In this document: in pieces, positions 44,132 to 52,707 of the stretch | How positions within the stretch are numbered: the first letter of the stretch is position 1 | How the letters are laid out: every line of letters starts with the position of its first letter | Translations under genes and position numbers: made by a program | Source of the DNA: Ardenticatenaceae bacterium | Lineage (GTDB): Bacteria > Chloroflexota > Anaerolineae > Promineifilales > Promineifilaceae | Length of the DNA stretch: 64,000 nt | NCBI GenBank assembly: GCA_020634455.1 | Contig: JACKBQ010000001.1 | Location: forward strand, 3,410,001 to 3,474,000 | Direction of reading: 5' to 3' | The notes under the pieces: model-generated | What the model saw: only the letters and a program-made list of their open reading frames with translations | Database searches by the model: none | Told to the model about the DNA's origin: nothing

Positions 44132-44995
44132 ATGGGAATCTGGGATTTTTGTATTGCGTTGGGGCTGGTAACGGCCGTATGGCTCTATATGTTCGGCTGG
44201 TGGCGGCAACCAGCAGCAGATGTTCATATGTTGTTGCCGAACTCGTGGCGTATTTTAACGTTTGCAACGGCCGTCTTGCTGCTGATTGCGGCGTTGTTTT
44301 CACCACTTCACAGCTTGTCTACGCGCTATTTTTACATGCACGTTTTGCAGCGCCTCCTGCTGGTTTCGCTCATCCCCTGCTTGTTTCTTAGTGGCAATCC
44401 GCTGCCCATTTTGCAGGCTGGCCTGCCTGCCTTTGTACAAGACAATCTTAGGCAATTGCCGCACGCTGCGCCGCGCTTTTACCAAATTTTGCTGCGTGTC
44501 ACCAGCCCGCTGCCGACCTGGTTTTTGTTTGTAGCTACTTTTTGGCTGTGGCATGATGTTCAGATTGATCGGCTGGTTTTGCAGGCAAATTGGGTGCATC
44601 GGTTTGAGAATGTCACGTTGCTGGGAACGGCCGTACTTTACTGGTGGCATATTTTAGCAACCTCTCCCCGGTTGCACCCGCCCCTGCCGCCGCTGTGGCG
44701 GGTGGGGTACACTGCGTTGGGGGCTGCGCCAGTGAAGCTGGTGGGATTTGTGCTCATGTTTACTTCAACGGCCGTTTATCAATATCCGGCTCAAATCCAG
44801 TTTGCCAACCCCAATATTACCGACCAGAGTTTTGGTGCCGCTATCGTGTGGGTGGTAGGGGGTATTGTGTTTACGTGGACGGCCGTTTTACTCATGCGCG
44901 ACTGGCTGAAAACAGAAGACGAAAAACCCGCGCTGCCTGAATCAACATGGGGAACCGAAGCATTCATGCTGGCTCCTGGGTTTAGAAAATCCTAG
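44132..44995 (+). CDS. ctaG: CtaG-family cytochrome c oxidase assembly protein
   Basis: 287 residues with seven membrane helices of the caa3-type CtaG family: FSPLHSLSTRYFYMHVLQRLLLVSLIPCLFL, FWLWHDVQIDRLVLQ and VLYWWHIL contain the conserved His and Trp positions. Members help insert copper into caa3-type oxidases. No oxidase subunit genes are nearby in this window, so its partner is encoded elsewhere or it acts as a general copper protein. Confidence 0.85.
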   Translation: MGIWDFCIALGLVTAVWLYMFGWWRQPAADVHMLLPNSWRILTFATAVLLLIAALFSPLHSLSTRYFYMHVLQRLLLVSLIPCLFLSGNPLPILQAGLPAFVQDNLRQLPHAAPRFYQILLRVTSPLPTWFLFVATFWLWHDVQIDRLVLQANWVHRFENVTLLGTAVLYWWHILATSPRLHPPLPPLWRVGYTALGAAPVKLVGFVLMFTSTAVYQYPAQIQFANPNITDQSFGAAIVWVVGGIVFTWTAVLLMRDWLKTEDEKPALPESTWGTEAFMLAPGFRKS

Positions 44996-45140
44996 ATCAA
45001 ACTGACCTCAGTTTGCTTGTCAAAATCCATCAAATCGTCTAATGTATTCATTGCTTGGTAAAGCGCAGAGAGTGTTCCAAAATTATTGTTCGCCGCTCTG
45101 TAACAAATACCCAGGCAGATTAGAAAAATGAGGATGACAC

Positions 45141-45653
45141 ATGTCCAAATCCAAGTATGAAGAATTGGTGCAAAGTTACAGTAACGCCCGCAAATCGTTT
45201 AGAGATTATGAAGAAACTTGCCGTGACTTTGCTCGGGATCTGGTTTTTGGGATGGTGGAATATTTTGAATGGCCCCAAGATCGCGAAATCACCTACATTC
45301 CCTTGGGGGAAGAGCTAGATCCAAATAATAAATTTTATGCTCTGGCTGGGGCAATGCGCATGGATGCAGAATCTTTTTGGCACTTTGGTGTAGAGCTAAA
45401 CCTGATGGAACTATCCGGTGCTTATCCGCTTTCTCTGGTTCTGAGCTTTTTTATTAAAAAAGTGGGACCAAACTTTATTGTGAAGTTAGGGCCGAACGGC
45501 CGTGAAATTAAAATTCCAGAAGATAAACGTGGTGAATTGGAGCCGTTTTTTGAGGCGGTTTTTCGCCAAATCAAAGAGTTTCTGGCCAAACGATACGTGC
45601 AGGCGTTGGCTGGCCAGCAAGATAAAGAGTACGGTTTCATTACGCTCTTGTAA
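45141..45653 (+). CDS. Hypothetical cytosolic protein
   Basis: 170 residues, acidic N-terminal helix (YEELVQSYSNARKSFRDYEETCRDFARD), then alpha/beta. No signal peptide, no membrane segment, and no family I recognise. RBS is weak. Two plus-strand housekeeping genes follow. Confidence 0.6.
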   Translation: MSKSKYEELVQSYSNARKSFRDYEETCRDFARDLVFGMVEYFEWPQDREITYIPLGEELDPNNKFYALAGAMRMDAESFWHFGVELNLMELSGAYPLSLVLSFFIKKVGPNFIVKLGPNGREIKIPEDKRGELEPFFEAVFRQIKEFLAKRYVQALAGQQDKEYGFITLL

Positions 45654-45741
45654 CTGGTAGATTGGGAAACGGCCGTTTGCCACCGCGTTATTTTCTAAAT
45701 CAAAACAGCTCTGAATTATTCAGAGTAAATTGTAAGTAAAA

Positions 45742-46572
45742 ATGGCTACTTTGTTAACCAGCTTGCAGAATGCGCGTATTAAAAACATTCTCAAGCTGCA
45801 AAATCGGCGGCACCGCGATGCCCAACAAAAAACCGTTGTTGAAGGAATCCGGGAAGTTCATTGCGCCTTGCAAAGCGGCATCCTGCCAGACGAAGCTTAT
45901 GTTTGCCCAGAATTGCTAACCGATGCGGAAGGAACGGCCGTTTACCAGCAGCTTCAAACAGTAGCCCAAACCACACAGATGCCTCTTTTCACCATTACCC
46001 CAGAGCTGTTCGCTAAAGCAGCTTACCGGGGGCAAAGTGGTGGTATCTTACTCCTCATACCATACCTCACCCACACACTACAAACCCTTGCCCTTTCCCC
46101 AACGCCGTTGCTATTGGTCATTGACGGCAGTGAGAAGCCTGGCAACTTGGGAGCCATTTTGCGTACTGCTGATGCAGCGGGTGTCGAAGCCGTAATTTTA
46201 ACGAATCCGCCCGGTGGTGGCGGAACCGACATGCACAATCCAAACGTGGTTCGGGCCAGTTTGGGCGCATTGTTCACCCGGCCTGTGCTAGAAACCACAC
46301 CAGAAGCATTGCTCGGCTGGCTGCGTCATCAAAAAATAAAAATAGCTGTGCTCACACCAGAAGGGGAACGGCCGTATACTCAAACAGACCTTCGTGGGGG
46401 TGTTGCCTTAATCATGGGCAGTGAGGCACACGGCGTACACCCCATCTGGTTAAAAAAGGCCGATCTGCGGCTGAAAATCCCCATGTTTGGTACAGTAGAC
46501 AGCTTAAACTTATCCGTGGCAACGGCCGTAGTCGTCTTCGAAGCCATTCGTCAGCGCCAAGAAACCGCCTGA
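45742..46572 (+). CDS. SpoU/TrmH-family RNA 2'-O-methyltransferase
   Basis: 276 residues. An N-terminal substrate-binding domain (about 1-95; SLQNARIKNILKLQNRRHRD) precedes the SPOUT knot: VIDGSEKPGNLGAILRTADAAGVEAVIL (motif 1), IMGSEAHGVHPIW (motif 2) and IPMFGTVDSLNLSVATAVV (motif 3). It methylates a ribose in rRNA or tRNA; the exact nucleotide cannot be told. The metallophosphoesterase follows 42 bases later. Confidence 0.92.
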   Translation: MATLLTSLQNARIKNILKLQNRRHRDAQQKTVVEGIREVHCALQSGILPDEAYVCPELLTDAEGTAVYQQLQTVAQTTQMPLFTITPELFAKAAYRGQSGGILLLIPYLTHTLQTLALSPTPLLLVIDGSEKPGNLGAILRTADAAGVEAVILTNPPGGGGTDMHNPNVVRASLGALFTRPVLETTPEALLGWLRHQKIKIAVLTPEGERPYTQTDLRGGVALIMGSEAHGVHPIWLKKADLRLKIPMFGTVDSLNLSVATAVVVFEAIRQRQETA

Positions 46573-46614
46573 CCTTGCTCAACACTGCGAGCCAAAGAAA
46601 ATGAGTTATATCTC

Positions 46615-47376
46615 ATGCGAATTGCCCTTATTTCAGATATCCACGGAAATCTCGTCTCCTTAGAAGCAGTTTTGGGCGATATTGAGCGCCAAAACATTAA
46701 CGAAGTTATCTTCCTGGGAGATGCCGCAACACTGGGGCCACAACCCCACGAAGTATTGCAACGCCTGCGCGACTTGGGATGTCCTTGCATTATCGGCAAT
46801 CACGAAACCTACCTCTTCAAACCATCGCTGGGCCAGGCATATATGCGCGGTACACAATGGTTTAGCGATGTACTTACCTGGTGCCGCGCACGACTCGCCC
46901 AAGAAGATTACCAATTTATGCGCTCGTTCCAGCCCATGTTAAAAGTAAAACTGGAAGGGGAAAGCACTCTCATCTGCTTTCATGGCTCACCACGCCGCCA
47001 TACAGATAACATACTAGCCACCACCCCTCCAGAGCAGGTAAACGAAATGCTTGCTGGCCGTCGTGCGACAGTCATGGCTGGCGGACATACCCATGTGCAA
47101 ATGATGCGCCAACACAACGGCGTACTTCTGGTAAATGCGGGCAGTGTTGGCTTGCCTTTTGAGCAAATGCCATTTTCCGAGCGCGGTCCACGCGTGATGC
47201 CCTGGGCTGAATACACCATCATTACCTCAGAAGGTAATTCAATTAGTGTGGATTTACGTCGAATTCCGGTTAATATGAAGAAAATCAAACAGGCTGGCAT
47301 TGATGCCCGAATGCCGGAAGCAAGCGATTGGTTACGCAACTGGATTTCGATTACTGAACTGCTCAGCGAAATATAG
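46615..47376 (+). CDS. YfcE/MJ0936-like metallophosphoesterase
   Basis: 253 residues. Metal-binding motifs of calcineurin-like esterases: ISDIHGNLVSLEAVL, FLGDAATLGPQP (GD), IIGNHETYL, CFHGSPR and GGHTHVQMM. A single-domain phosphodiesterase of unknown substrate. No ACGGCCGT word is seen inside this gene, which is unusual for this window. Confidence 0.88.
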   Translation: MRIALISDIHGNLVSLEAVLGDIERQNINEVIFLGDAATLGPQPHEVLQRLRDLGCPCIIGNHETYLFKPSLGQAYMRGTQWFSDVLTWCRARLAQEDYQFMRSFQPMLKVKLEGESTLICFHGSPRRHTDNILATTPPEQVNEMLAGRRATVMAGGHTHVQMMRQHNGVLLVNAGSVGLPFEQMPFSERGPRVMPWAEYTIITSEGNSISVDLRRIPVNMKKIKQAGIDARMPEASDWLRNWISITELLSEI

Positions 47377-47712
47377 TAAGTTTGGCTTTACTATTCAAGT
47401 AAACAAAGAAAGTTCTTTGAAAACCGAAAGGCGATTTCTCTGTGCTTTGGTCAAGTAAAAACCAATTTCGCGGTCACTTTTATTCAAAATTCTTTTGGTT
47501 TTTACACAGTAAGAATTTGCCAGTTTTACCACCTTAGCGATAATTGCATCAGTTGTTCAATAAGCAACCTTTGGTGCGATTAGGGAGGACAAACTAGAGT
47601 TGAAGAAATATATTCAAAGCATCGTTTGTCCTTCTGAATATTAACCTCATTTACCCAATAGTTTTCAAAAAGCTATTGAGGCTTAAGTGTCTTCACTTTG
47701 AAGGAGAGTTTC
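47377..47712. other. Intergenic region before malate dehydrogenase
   Basis: 336 AT-richer bases without a credible gene. AGGACAAACTAGAG..GTTTGTCCTTCTG (about 47586-47634) pairs as a loose inverted repeat (GGACAAAC/GTTTGTCC). It could hold the mdh promoter and a leader, but no clear -35/-10 pair stands out. Confidence 0.5.
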
Positions 47713-48696
47713 ATGTTAAGAAAAAATGTTAAAGTAGCCGTCACTGGGGCAGCTGGCCAAATTGGTTACTCGCTCTTGTTTCGCCTGGCGTCTGGAGAAG
47801 TTTTCGGGCCTGATACAAAAATTTCTCTGCATCTGTTAGAAATCACCCCAGCCCTTCCTGCATTGGAAGGCGTGGTGATGGAACTAGATGATTGCGCTTT
47901 TCCCTTACTCGAAAACGTTGTGGTTACAGATAGTGCCGATACTGCCTTCGATGGCGTAAACTGGGCGTTGTTGGTTGGATCCAAGCCGCGTGGTGCAGGA
48001 ATGGAGCGTGGTGATCTTATTCGTGAAAATGGCCCTATCTTTGTGGGTCAGGGGAATGCTTTAAATAAAGCCGCCAGCGATGCGCGGGTTTTGGTTGTGG
48101 GCAACCCGGCTAACACCAACTGCCTCATCGCCATGAATAATTCTGATCTGCCCAATGAACGTTTTGGTGCACTCACGCGACTGGATCAAAATCGGGCTTA
48201 CGCTCAATTGGCCCAGAAGGCAGGTGTGCCGGTAAATGCAGTAAGTAATGTGACCATTTGGGGCAACCATAGCGCTACCCAGTATCCAGATGCAGAAAAT
48301 GCCAAAATTAACGGCCGTCCCGCTATGGAAGTAATCACAGATCATGATTGGTTGCGTGGTGAGTTTATAAGTACGGTGCAAAAGCGAGGCGCAGCAATCA
48401 TTGCGGCACGTGGCAAGTCGTCAGCGGCGTCTGCTGCTAACGCCGCGCTGGACCATGTAATGAGTTTTGAGCGTAAAACCGCAGATGGGCACTGGTTCTC
48501 CGCGGCTGTGCCTTCTGATGGTAGCTACGGCATTGAAAAGGGTCTGATTTTCTCATTCCCTGTAACTAGTGACGGTGCAGGTGGGTACTCTATTGTACGA
48601 GGGTTAACCTGGAGTGATTTTGCACGTGAAAAAGTAGCCATAACTGAAGAAGAGCTCAAAGAAGAGAAATCCGTGGTTGCAGACTTGCTGAAATAG
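47713..48696 (+). CDS. mdh: Malate dehydrogenase
   Basis: 327 residues of the cytosolic-type NAD-dependent family. VAVTGAAGQIGYSLLFRLASG binds the cofactor; VGSKPRGAGMERGDLI is the mobile loop with substrate Arg residues; VVGNPANTNC and TIWGNHSATQYPD hold the catalytic His. Interconverts malate and oxaloacetate in the citric acid cycle. ATG 47713 follows AAGGAG. A terminator lies 32 bases after the stop. Confidence 0.95.
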   Translation: MLRKNVKVAVTGAAGQIGYSLLFRLASGEVFGPDTKISLHLLEITPALPALEGVVMELDDCAFPLLENVVVTDSADTAFDGVNWALLVGSKPRGAGMERGDLIRENGPIFVGQGNALNKAASDARVLVVGNPANTNCLIAMNNSDLPNERFGALTRLDQNRAYAQLAQKAGVPVNAVSNVTIWGNHSATQYPDAENAKINGRPAMEVITDHDWLRGEFISTVQKRGAAIIAARGKSSAASAANAALDHVMSFERKTADGHWFSAAVPSDGSYGIEKGLIFSFPVTSDGAGGYSIVRGLTWSDFAREKVAITEEELKEEKSVVADLLK

Positions 48697-48727
48697 GCTA
48701 TTTGCGCTCTTTTTGTTTTGTGTACTA

Positions 48728-48766
48728 AACATCCGATGTGCCTTATGGTACATCGGATGTTGTTTT
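48728..48766 (+). terminator. Intrinsic terminator after mdh
   Basis: AACATCCGATGT and ACATCGGATGTT form a perfect 12-bp stem with a 10-base loop, followed by GTTTTT. Confidence 0.92.
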
Positions 48767-48790
48767 TAAAGCTGGCTTGAAAACACAAAA

Positions 48791-48809
48791 AGCCTCGCTT
48801 AGCGAGGCT
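48791..48809. terminator. Second hairpin behind mdh
   Basis: AGCCTCGC/GCGAGGCT stem (8 bp, 3-base loop) then CTTT. It is a backup terminator on the plus strand. Confidence 0.7.
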
Positions 48810-49039
48810 CTTTGCGGGAAGAGGAGAAGAAGGAGAAAAGAGGAAATTTGGAGGATAAATAAATATACTGTTCCGTTACAAATACCTTTACAAAGTTTGG
48901 AATCCAGTACAACTCAATTACATTTGTAGTTTAGGGTAAATTTCTATCTGTGGTTGGTGATCCGGCTACATGGAGAATGTAAACTCTTTTACAGTTTGCT
49001 TGGGAATGCAGTTGTGAGCAGAAGGTTGAGGTGTGAGAA

Positions 49040-49441
49040 ATGATTAAAAAGGTGAATCACATTGCCGTGGTTGTAGATAATTTGGAGGCCTCGATGAAGT
49101 TCTGGGTCGAGGCGCTTGGCTTGGAGATGTCTCATCGCGAACATGTTGCCAGCCAGGCCGTAGACGTGGCGTTTTTGCCGATAGGGGATAGCAAAATTGA
49201 ATTATTGCAGCCAACAGAAGATGAGAGTGGCGTAGCTAAATATTTGCAAAAGCGTGGCCCAGGAATGCATCATATTTGCTTTGAAGTGGATGATATTGAT
49301 GCAGCCTTGGTAAGATTGAAAGCTGTTTCTGTTCAGCTTATTAATGAGGTGCCGATGGTGGGATCAGACGGCCGTAAATTTGCATTTATTCACCCAAAAG
49401 CAGCTAATGGCGTGCTGGTGGAGCTATATGAACTAAGCTAG
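49040..49441 (+). CDS. mce: Methylmalonyl-CoA epimerase
   Basis: 133 residues, a single VOC-type epimerase. Metal ligands are in KVNHIAVVVDN (His), GMHHICFEVDD (His) and VLVELYEL (Glu); IELLQPTEDES is characteristic. Converts (S)- to (R)-methylmalonyl-CoA in propionate or odd-chain metabolism. The mutase is not in this window. Start ATG 49040. Confidence 0.92.
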   Translation: MIKKVNHIAVVVDNLEASMKFWVEALGLEMSHREHVASQAVDVAFLPIGDSKIELLQPTEDESGVAKYLQKRGPGMHHICFEVDDIDAALVRLKAVSVQLINEVPMVGSDGRKFAFIHPKAANGVLVELYELS

Positions 49442-49852
49442 GTCAGCTAGGTGTCTTCTGCCAAGTGTGATCCTTAGAAGAATGTCACAATTTGCTTGTG
49501 ACAAATGGCACTATTGGATTCAGTTAATACTGTTATTATTTACCCATAAGCCGCCGCTAAAGATAAAACGGCAGAGTCAAAACATAATGTGTAATCTGGA
49601 ATGTCTTGGTTTGCAGAGCACAGTTGTGAATGCACCAGTTTCCTAAAGTATGTGGTTATGATTGCACTCCACAGCGTGAAATTTTTCGACGGCTTATCTG
49701 GCTTTAGGGCCAATAAACTGCCTCTTCAAGATAGTAGTTTTGGGTGAGCCAGTATCCTGCCAGGGATACTCTTACAGCGAGTTGTTGAATCGGGTTGTTG
49801 TAAACAGGTGCCCTGCCTCGTTTACTTCACAGTAGGTGTTTACTTCCATAGT
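49442..49852. other. Gap with terminator but no protein gene; possible small RNA
   Basis: About 410 bases between mce and a plus-strand terminator. No credible protein is seen. AGTATCC/GGATACT (about 49751-49772) forms a small hairpin. Either mce has a long 3' untranslated region or a small RNA is encoded here; I see no convincing promoter. Confidence 0.3.
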
Positions 49853-49885
49853 GAGAGGCCAGACATTTGTCTGGCCTCTCTTTTT
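49853..49885 (+). terminator. Intrinsic terminator
   Basis: GAGAGGCCAGAC pairs with GTCTGGCCTCTC around a 4-base loop, followed by five T residues on the plus strand. Confidence 0.93.
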
Positions 49886-49894
49886 GCGTGGAGA

Positions 49895-50419
49895 TCAATC
49901 ACAACGTTTCTTGAAAGTTGCTTGGGCAAGCTGGCATAATTTTTGCCATTCGGTAGCATCTATTTCAAAGGTAGTTGCGACAAGAGTGGTTTGGGGTGTG
50001 TTGGTTTCGTCAAATGGGTTGCTGCGGCGAGGCACGGCCGTTTCTTGCACAATTTCTGTCTCAGCGCCATCGGCACCTGACGTTGTGCCACCTCGTGAAG
50101 TTACTTTTGGGCCGTCATCGGGTGCCGGGGGCAAAGGGCCAGAATCGTCCTCGCTGCCTGTGGCTGATGGGGGTGCCGGTTCTTCTTCTGCTTCGACTTC
50201 TTCAACAACTGTCTCTGTTACTGTTTCTGTCACTACGCGGGTCACTTCAACTTCAACAGCTTCTTCTGGCACTTCAATAATTTCGGTTTCAGTTACAACC
50301 CGCGTGACTTCGACCACTTCTGGAGTAAGAGAACAAGCAGCTAACAAAGTGAGCAGCAAGAGAGTAGAGAATAGCCAACGGTACGGCCGTTTCCTAAAAA
50401 CATTACGGCGCTTGTGCAT
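49895..50419 (-). CDS. Glu/Val-rich lipoprotein
   Basis: 174 residues. Signal peptide with lipobox LLAAC near residue 29, then a low-complexity region of VTRVVTETE-type repeats, then ATGSEDDSGPLPPAPDDGPKV, which closely matches the linker ATGSEEDSGELPPTPQPGGKV of the vWA lipoprotein at 51651-52571. It ends with a short Cys-containing tail. Start has GGAGAGG. Before the IS630 insertion, the vWA gene read to a stop overlapping this start, so the two formed an operon. Confidence 0.7.
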   Translation of the reverse strand: MHKRRNVFRKRPYRWLFSTLLLLTLLAACSLTPEVVEVTRVVTETEIIEVPEEAVEVEVTRVVTETVTETVVEEVEAEEEPAPPSATGSEDDSGPLPPAPDDGPKVTSRGGTTSGADGAETEIVQETAVPRRSNPFDETNTPQTTLVATTFEIDATEWQKLCQLAQATFKKRCD

Positions 50420-50483
50420 CCAAAACCTCTCCTACAATTTCAGAAAAAACGTGGGTTATTTGACTAGTGCTCTGTTAGGCTAA

Positions 50484-51161
50484 TTATTGAACTTTTACAA
50501 TTGGATAAAGTCGCTTTAACTTGATTCGTGCATCCTCGGTTGTGAAGCGCCAATCAATGCCCACTTGCTTTTGATTGCGTTCTTCTTGCCACGCTTTGGC
50601 TCTGGCGGTCACCGTCTCCATGTCGGGCAAACGCGATTTCAAGCTTTGCCGTCGTAGAGCTGACAGTTCACACTCGGCCATGTTCAGCCAACTGGCATGA
50701 ACCGGTGTGTAATGCCACTCGATTTTGTTGGCAATTCGGCGAGCCTCAAGCGGCGTAAATCGCTCATACAAACAGGCAGCATGATGAATGTTCAGGTTAT
50801 CGGTCACCAAGACAATTTTTTTGGCTGTCGGATACACTTCATCTACGAGTTCCTTGAGCACCTGGGCAAAATCCAGTTTGGTGCGCTGCGCACTGACCCA
50901 AACCCGACGAAAACCGGCTAAGGGTTCAACCGCTAAAAAAAGCGAGCACTTGCCATGCCGCTCATATTCATGGTCTTCCCGTTTGGGTTGGCCGGGTTCC
51001 AGTGGCAGAGAACCGCGTGGCGTGGCGCGTAGTGCCTTCTGAATTTCATCCAGACAAACCTGCGGATAATCGGCATCGTAGGGTCGTTGGTAGACGTCCA
51101 GAATATCTTCCATCTGGGCCACAAAGCGGGACCCAGGCTGCGGCATATTCCACGATTTCAC
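50484..51161 (-). CDS. IS630 transposase, DDE catalytic part
   Basis: 225 residues from a GTG at 51161, but the conserved reading begins earlier in this frame (ELKPWQVKSWNMPQPGS), so it is made by frameshift from the upstream frame. The DDE triad is visible in VCLDEIQKAL (Asp), VTDNLNIHHAA (Asp) and WLNMAECELSALRRQ (Glu). It cuts and joins DNA at TA sites. Confidence 0.92.
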   Translation of the reverse strand: MKSWNMPQPGSRFVAQMEDILDVYQRPYDADYPQVCLDEIQKALRATPRGSLPLEPGQPKREDHEYERHGKCSLFLAVEPLAGFRRVWVSAQRTKLDFAQVLKELVDEVYPTAKKIVLVTDNLNIHHAACLYERFTPLEARRIANKIEWHYTPVHASWLNMAECELSALRRQSLKSRLPDMETVTARAKAWQEERNQKQVGIDWRFTTEDARIKLKRLYPIVKVQ

Positions 51162-51613
51162 CTGCCAAGGCTTAAGTTCATTTTTTTTAGCGCATCTCCG
51201 ACAGCGACATGGCTAATGGTGTCGATGATTTCTAATGACACCAACCTGTCAGCCAGTAAGCGTAGCGTCCAGCGGTCATAGCCTTCAGGTGGGTCGCTGC
51301 AAACTAGCGCCACCAGATGAGCTTCTGCTGCCCCGTCAATCTTGGGTTTAGCCCCTGGTCGTTGCTTTTCGTACAGGGCACGGTTTAATCCTTGGCTGAA
51401 GTAATGCTCTTTCAGGTTGTAGATGGTGCCTTGGCTGACCATGGCAGCCTCAACGACTTGCTTAATCGTTCGGGCCTCCCCTTGACTGCGGTCCAGAAGG
51501 AGCAGCGCTCTGGCTCGGGCGATGACTCGGGCTGAATGGACGCCAGACTTTATCAATTGTTCAAGTTCAGTTCGTTCGTCTTGTTTTAAGTAAATGTGTT
51601 GATGTGTACTCAT
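51158..51613 (-). CDS. IS630 transposase, N-terminal DNA-binding part
   Basis: 151 residues with helix-turn-helix segments (ARALLLLDRSQGEARTIKQVV, MVSQGTIYNLKEHYF) that bind the element ends. Its stop overlaps the next frame by 4 bases. An A8 run at 51181-51188 just before its end allows a -1 shift into the DDE frame, giving a fused protein of about 375 residues. Confidence 0.92.
   Translation of the reverse strand: MSTHQHIYLKQDERTELEQLIKSGVHSARVIARARALLLLDRSQGEARTIKQVVEAAMVSQGTIYNLKEHYFSQGLNRALYEKQRPGAKPKIDGAAEAHLVALVCSDPPEGYDRWTLRLLADRLVSLEIIDTISHVAVGDALKKMNLSLGR
51181..51188 (-). promoter_or_regulatory. A8 slippery site for -1 ribosomal frameshift
   Basis: On the minus strand the zero frame reads CTA AAA AAA ATG. 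Slipping back one base on the A-run enters the frame that continues NELKPWQVKSW, the conserved IS630 sequence. Shift direction is read from the frames. Confidence 0.8.
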
Positions 51614-51650
51614 GTCCTAATTGTGGACATTTTTAGAATAATTACAAACT

Positions 51651-52571
51651 TTAGCTTAACGATGCACTAGGTGGGTAAACGGCCGTTGCAATCGCAGGAC
51701 TATTTTCTGGAGTATCTGTGATGTAAAAGAAACGGCCGTTTCCGGTTTGGGCAATTTGGTCAAAAATGGCTGCGCCAGCTTCATCCAATCCATCGCTGCC
51801 AATGGTGAAGATGGTGATGTTTTGCGCAGCAGCCTGCTGACTCATATCCGCAAAATTGCTGCTCGGCTGGGGCGGTGCATCGCCGATGAGAATCAGCAGC
51901 TTGCGTGATTCTGTTCGCCAATTTAGATCGAACACGGCCCTGTTAAGACCCTCGGCTAATGCTTCTGGGTAGTCACCCCCGCCAACGGCCGTTAAATTGC
52001 CAATGGCTTCCACAAAAATTGCACTATCTTCGGTGAAATCCAAAACCTGAACAGCCCCCAGCTTACCCTGGTCGTTATAGGCGACTAGGCCTAGGCGTAA
52101 ATTCACGGTTTCAGATAATGTGGTCAAAGTAGCTACCAGATGAGGCAAGCTGGCTTGCAAATTGGCGAATTCTGCCGCCATGCTGCCGGTACTGTCTATA
52201 AGCAGAGCAATGTCCAGGGAAACGGCCGTTTCCTCCGCTTCAATTCGGTTAGTCAGGGCAGTTGGATTGGCAGCAATAAGTTCAGCACTGGCCGGGTCTG
52301 GCGTGGTGCGAACCGTTTCCACTTTGCCGCCAGGTTGTGGGGTGGGAGGTAGCTCCCCGCTGTCCTCCTCGCTACCGGTAGCGCCAATGTCACCATCTTC
52401 AATGGCTTCACTGTCAGTGGTGTTATCCACATCGCTGGTGGCAGAATCACCAACTTCCTCAACTGGTTCATCTGCCTCGCCGCCACCGCAGGCAGCCAAC
52501 AAAAGCAGAAGTAGTAACAAAAACAAGGTTTTCACAACCGATTTTCTTGAGCAGAGCCGCAGTTTTATCAT
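51651..52571 (-). CDS. vWA-domain lipoprotein, 3' end replaced by IS630
   Basis: 306 residues from ATG 52571 (AAGAAGGTG before it). Lipobox LLAAC (Cys28), an acidic linker, then a von Willebrand A domain from about residue 115 with the MIDAS motif DSTGSM and later Thr/Asp positions (LIGDAPPQ). The final five residues SASLS and the stop are encoded by the IS end. Removing the element and one TA restores PPSQITHVFSEIVGEVLDA and a stop overlapping the next lipoprotein start. So about 20 original residues were lost. It is probably a surface metal-dependent binding protein. Confidence 0.85.
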   Translation of the reverse strand: MIKLRLCSRKSVVKTLFLLLLLLLLAACGGGEADEPVEEVGDSATSDVDNTTDSEAIEDGDIGATGSEEDSGELPPTPQPGGKVETVRTTPDPASAELIAANPTALTNRIEAEETAVSLDIALLIDSTGSMAAEFANLQASLPHLVATLTTLSETVNLRLGLVAYNDQGKLGAVQVLDFTEDSAIFVEAIGNLTAVGGGDYPEALAEGLNRAVFDLNWRTESRKLLILIGDAPPQPSSNFADMSQQAAAQNITIFTIGSDGLDEAGAAIFDQIAQTGNGRFFYITDTPENSPAIATAVYPPSASLS

Positions 52572-52680
52572 TACACCTTCTTGTATTTTGGAAAGCTTTG
52601 TAAATGATACGTTCTGATGATTAAAGCATACAATATTAACGTCCAAGTTGGGAGTTTGGTTCCCATGACGACTAACTGGC

Positions 52681-52707
52681 AAAAAAAAACCGCCCGTGGG
52701 GGCGGTT
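52681..52707 (-). terminator. Intrinsic terminator
   Basis: Eight-base stem AACCGCCC/GGGCGGTT with a 4-base loop, followed by seven more T residues on the minus strand. Confidence 0.9.

Larger units (their letters stand above)
50467..51667 (-). mobile_element. IS630-family insertion sequence
   Basis: 1201 bases bounded by TA dinucleotides (50465-50466 and 51668-51669), the IS630/mariner target duplication. Ends are imperfect inverted repeats: GTGCTCTGTTAGGCTAA on the left against GTGCATCGTTAAGCTAA read from the right (13 of 17 match). Two overlapping frames encode the transposase. No ACGGCCGT word is seen inside the element, in contrast to flanking genes, consistent with recent arrival. It interrupts the 3' end of the vWA gene. 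Confidence 0.93.

Noticed and set aside
49895..50419. Truncated vWA protein
   Set aside because: The linker matches the neighbouring vWA lipoprotein, but no remnant of a vWA domain follows in any frame before the terminator, so it is treated as a complete short lipoprotein.
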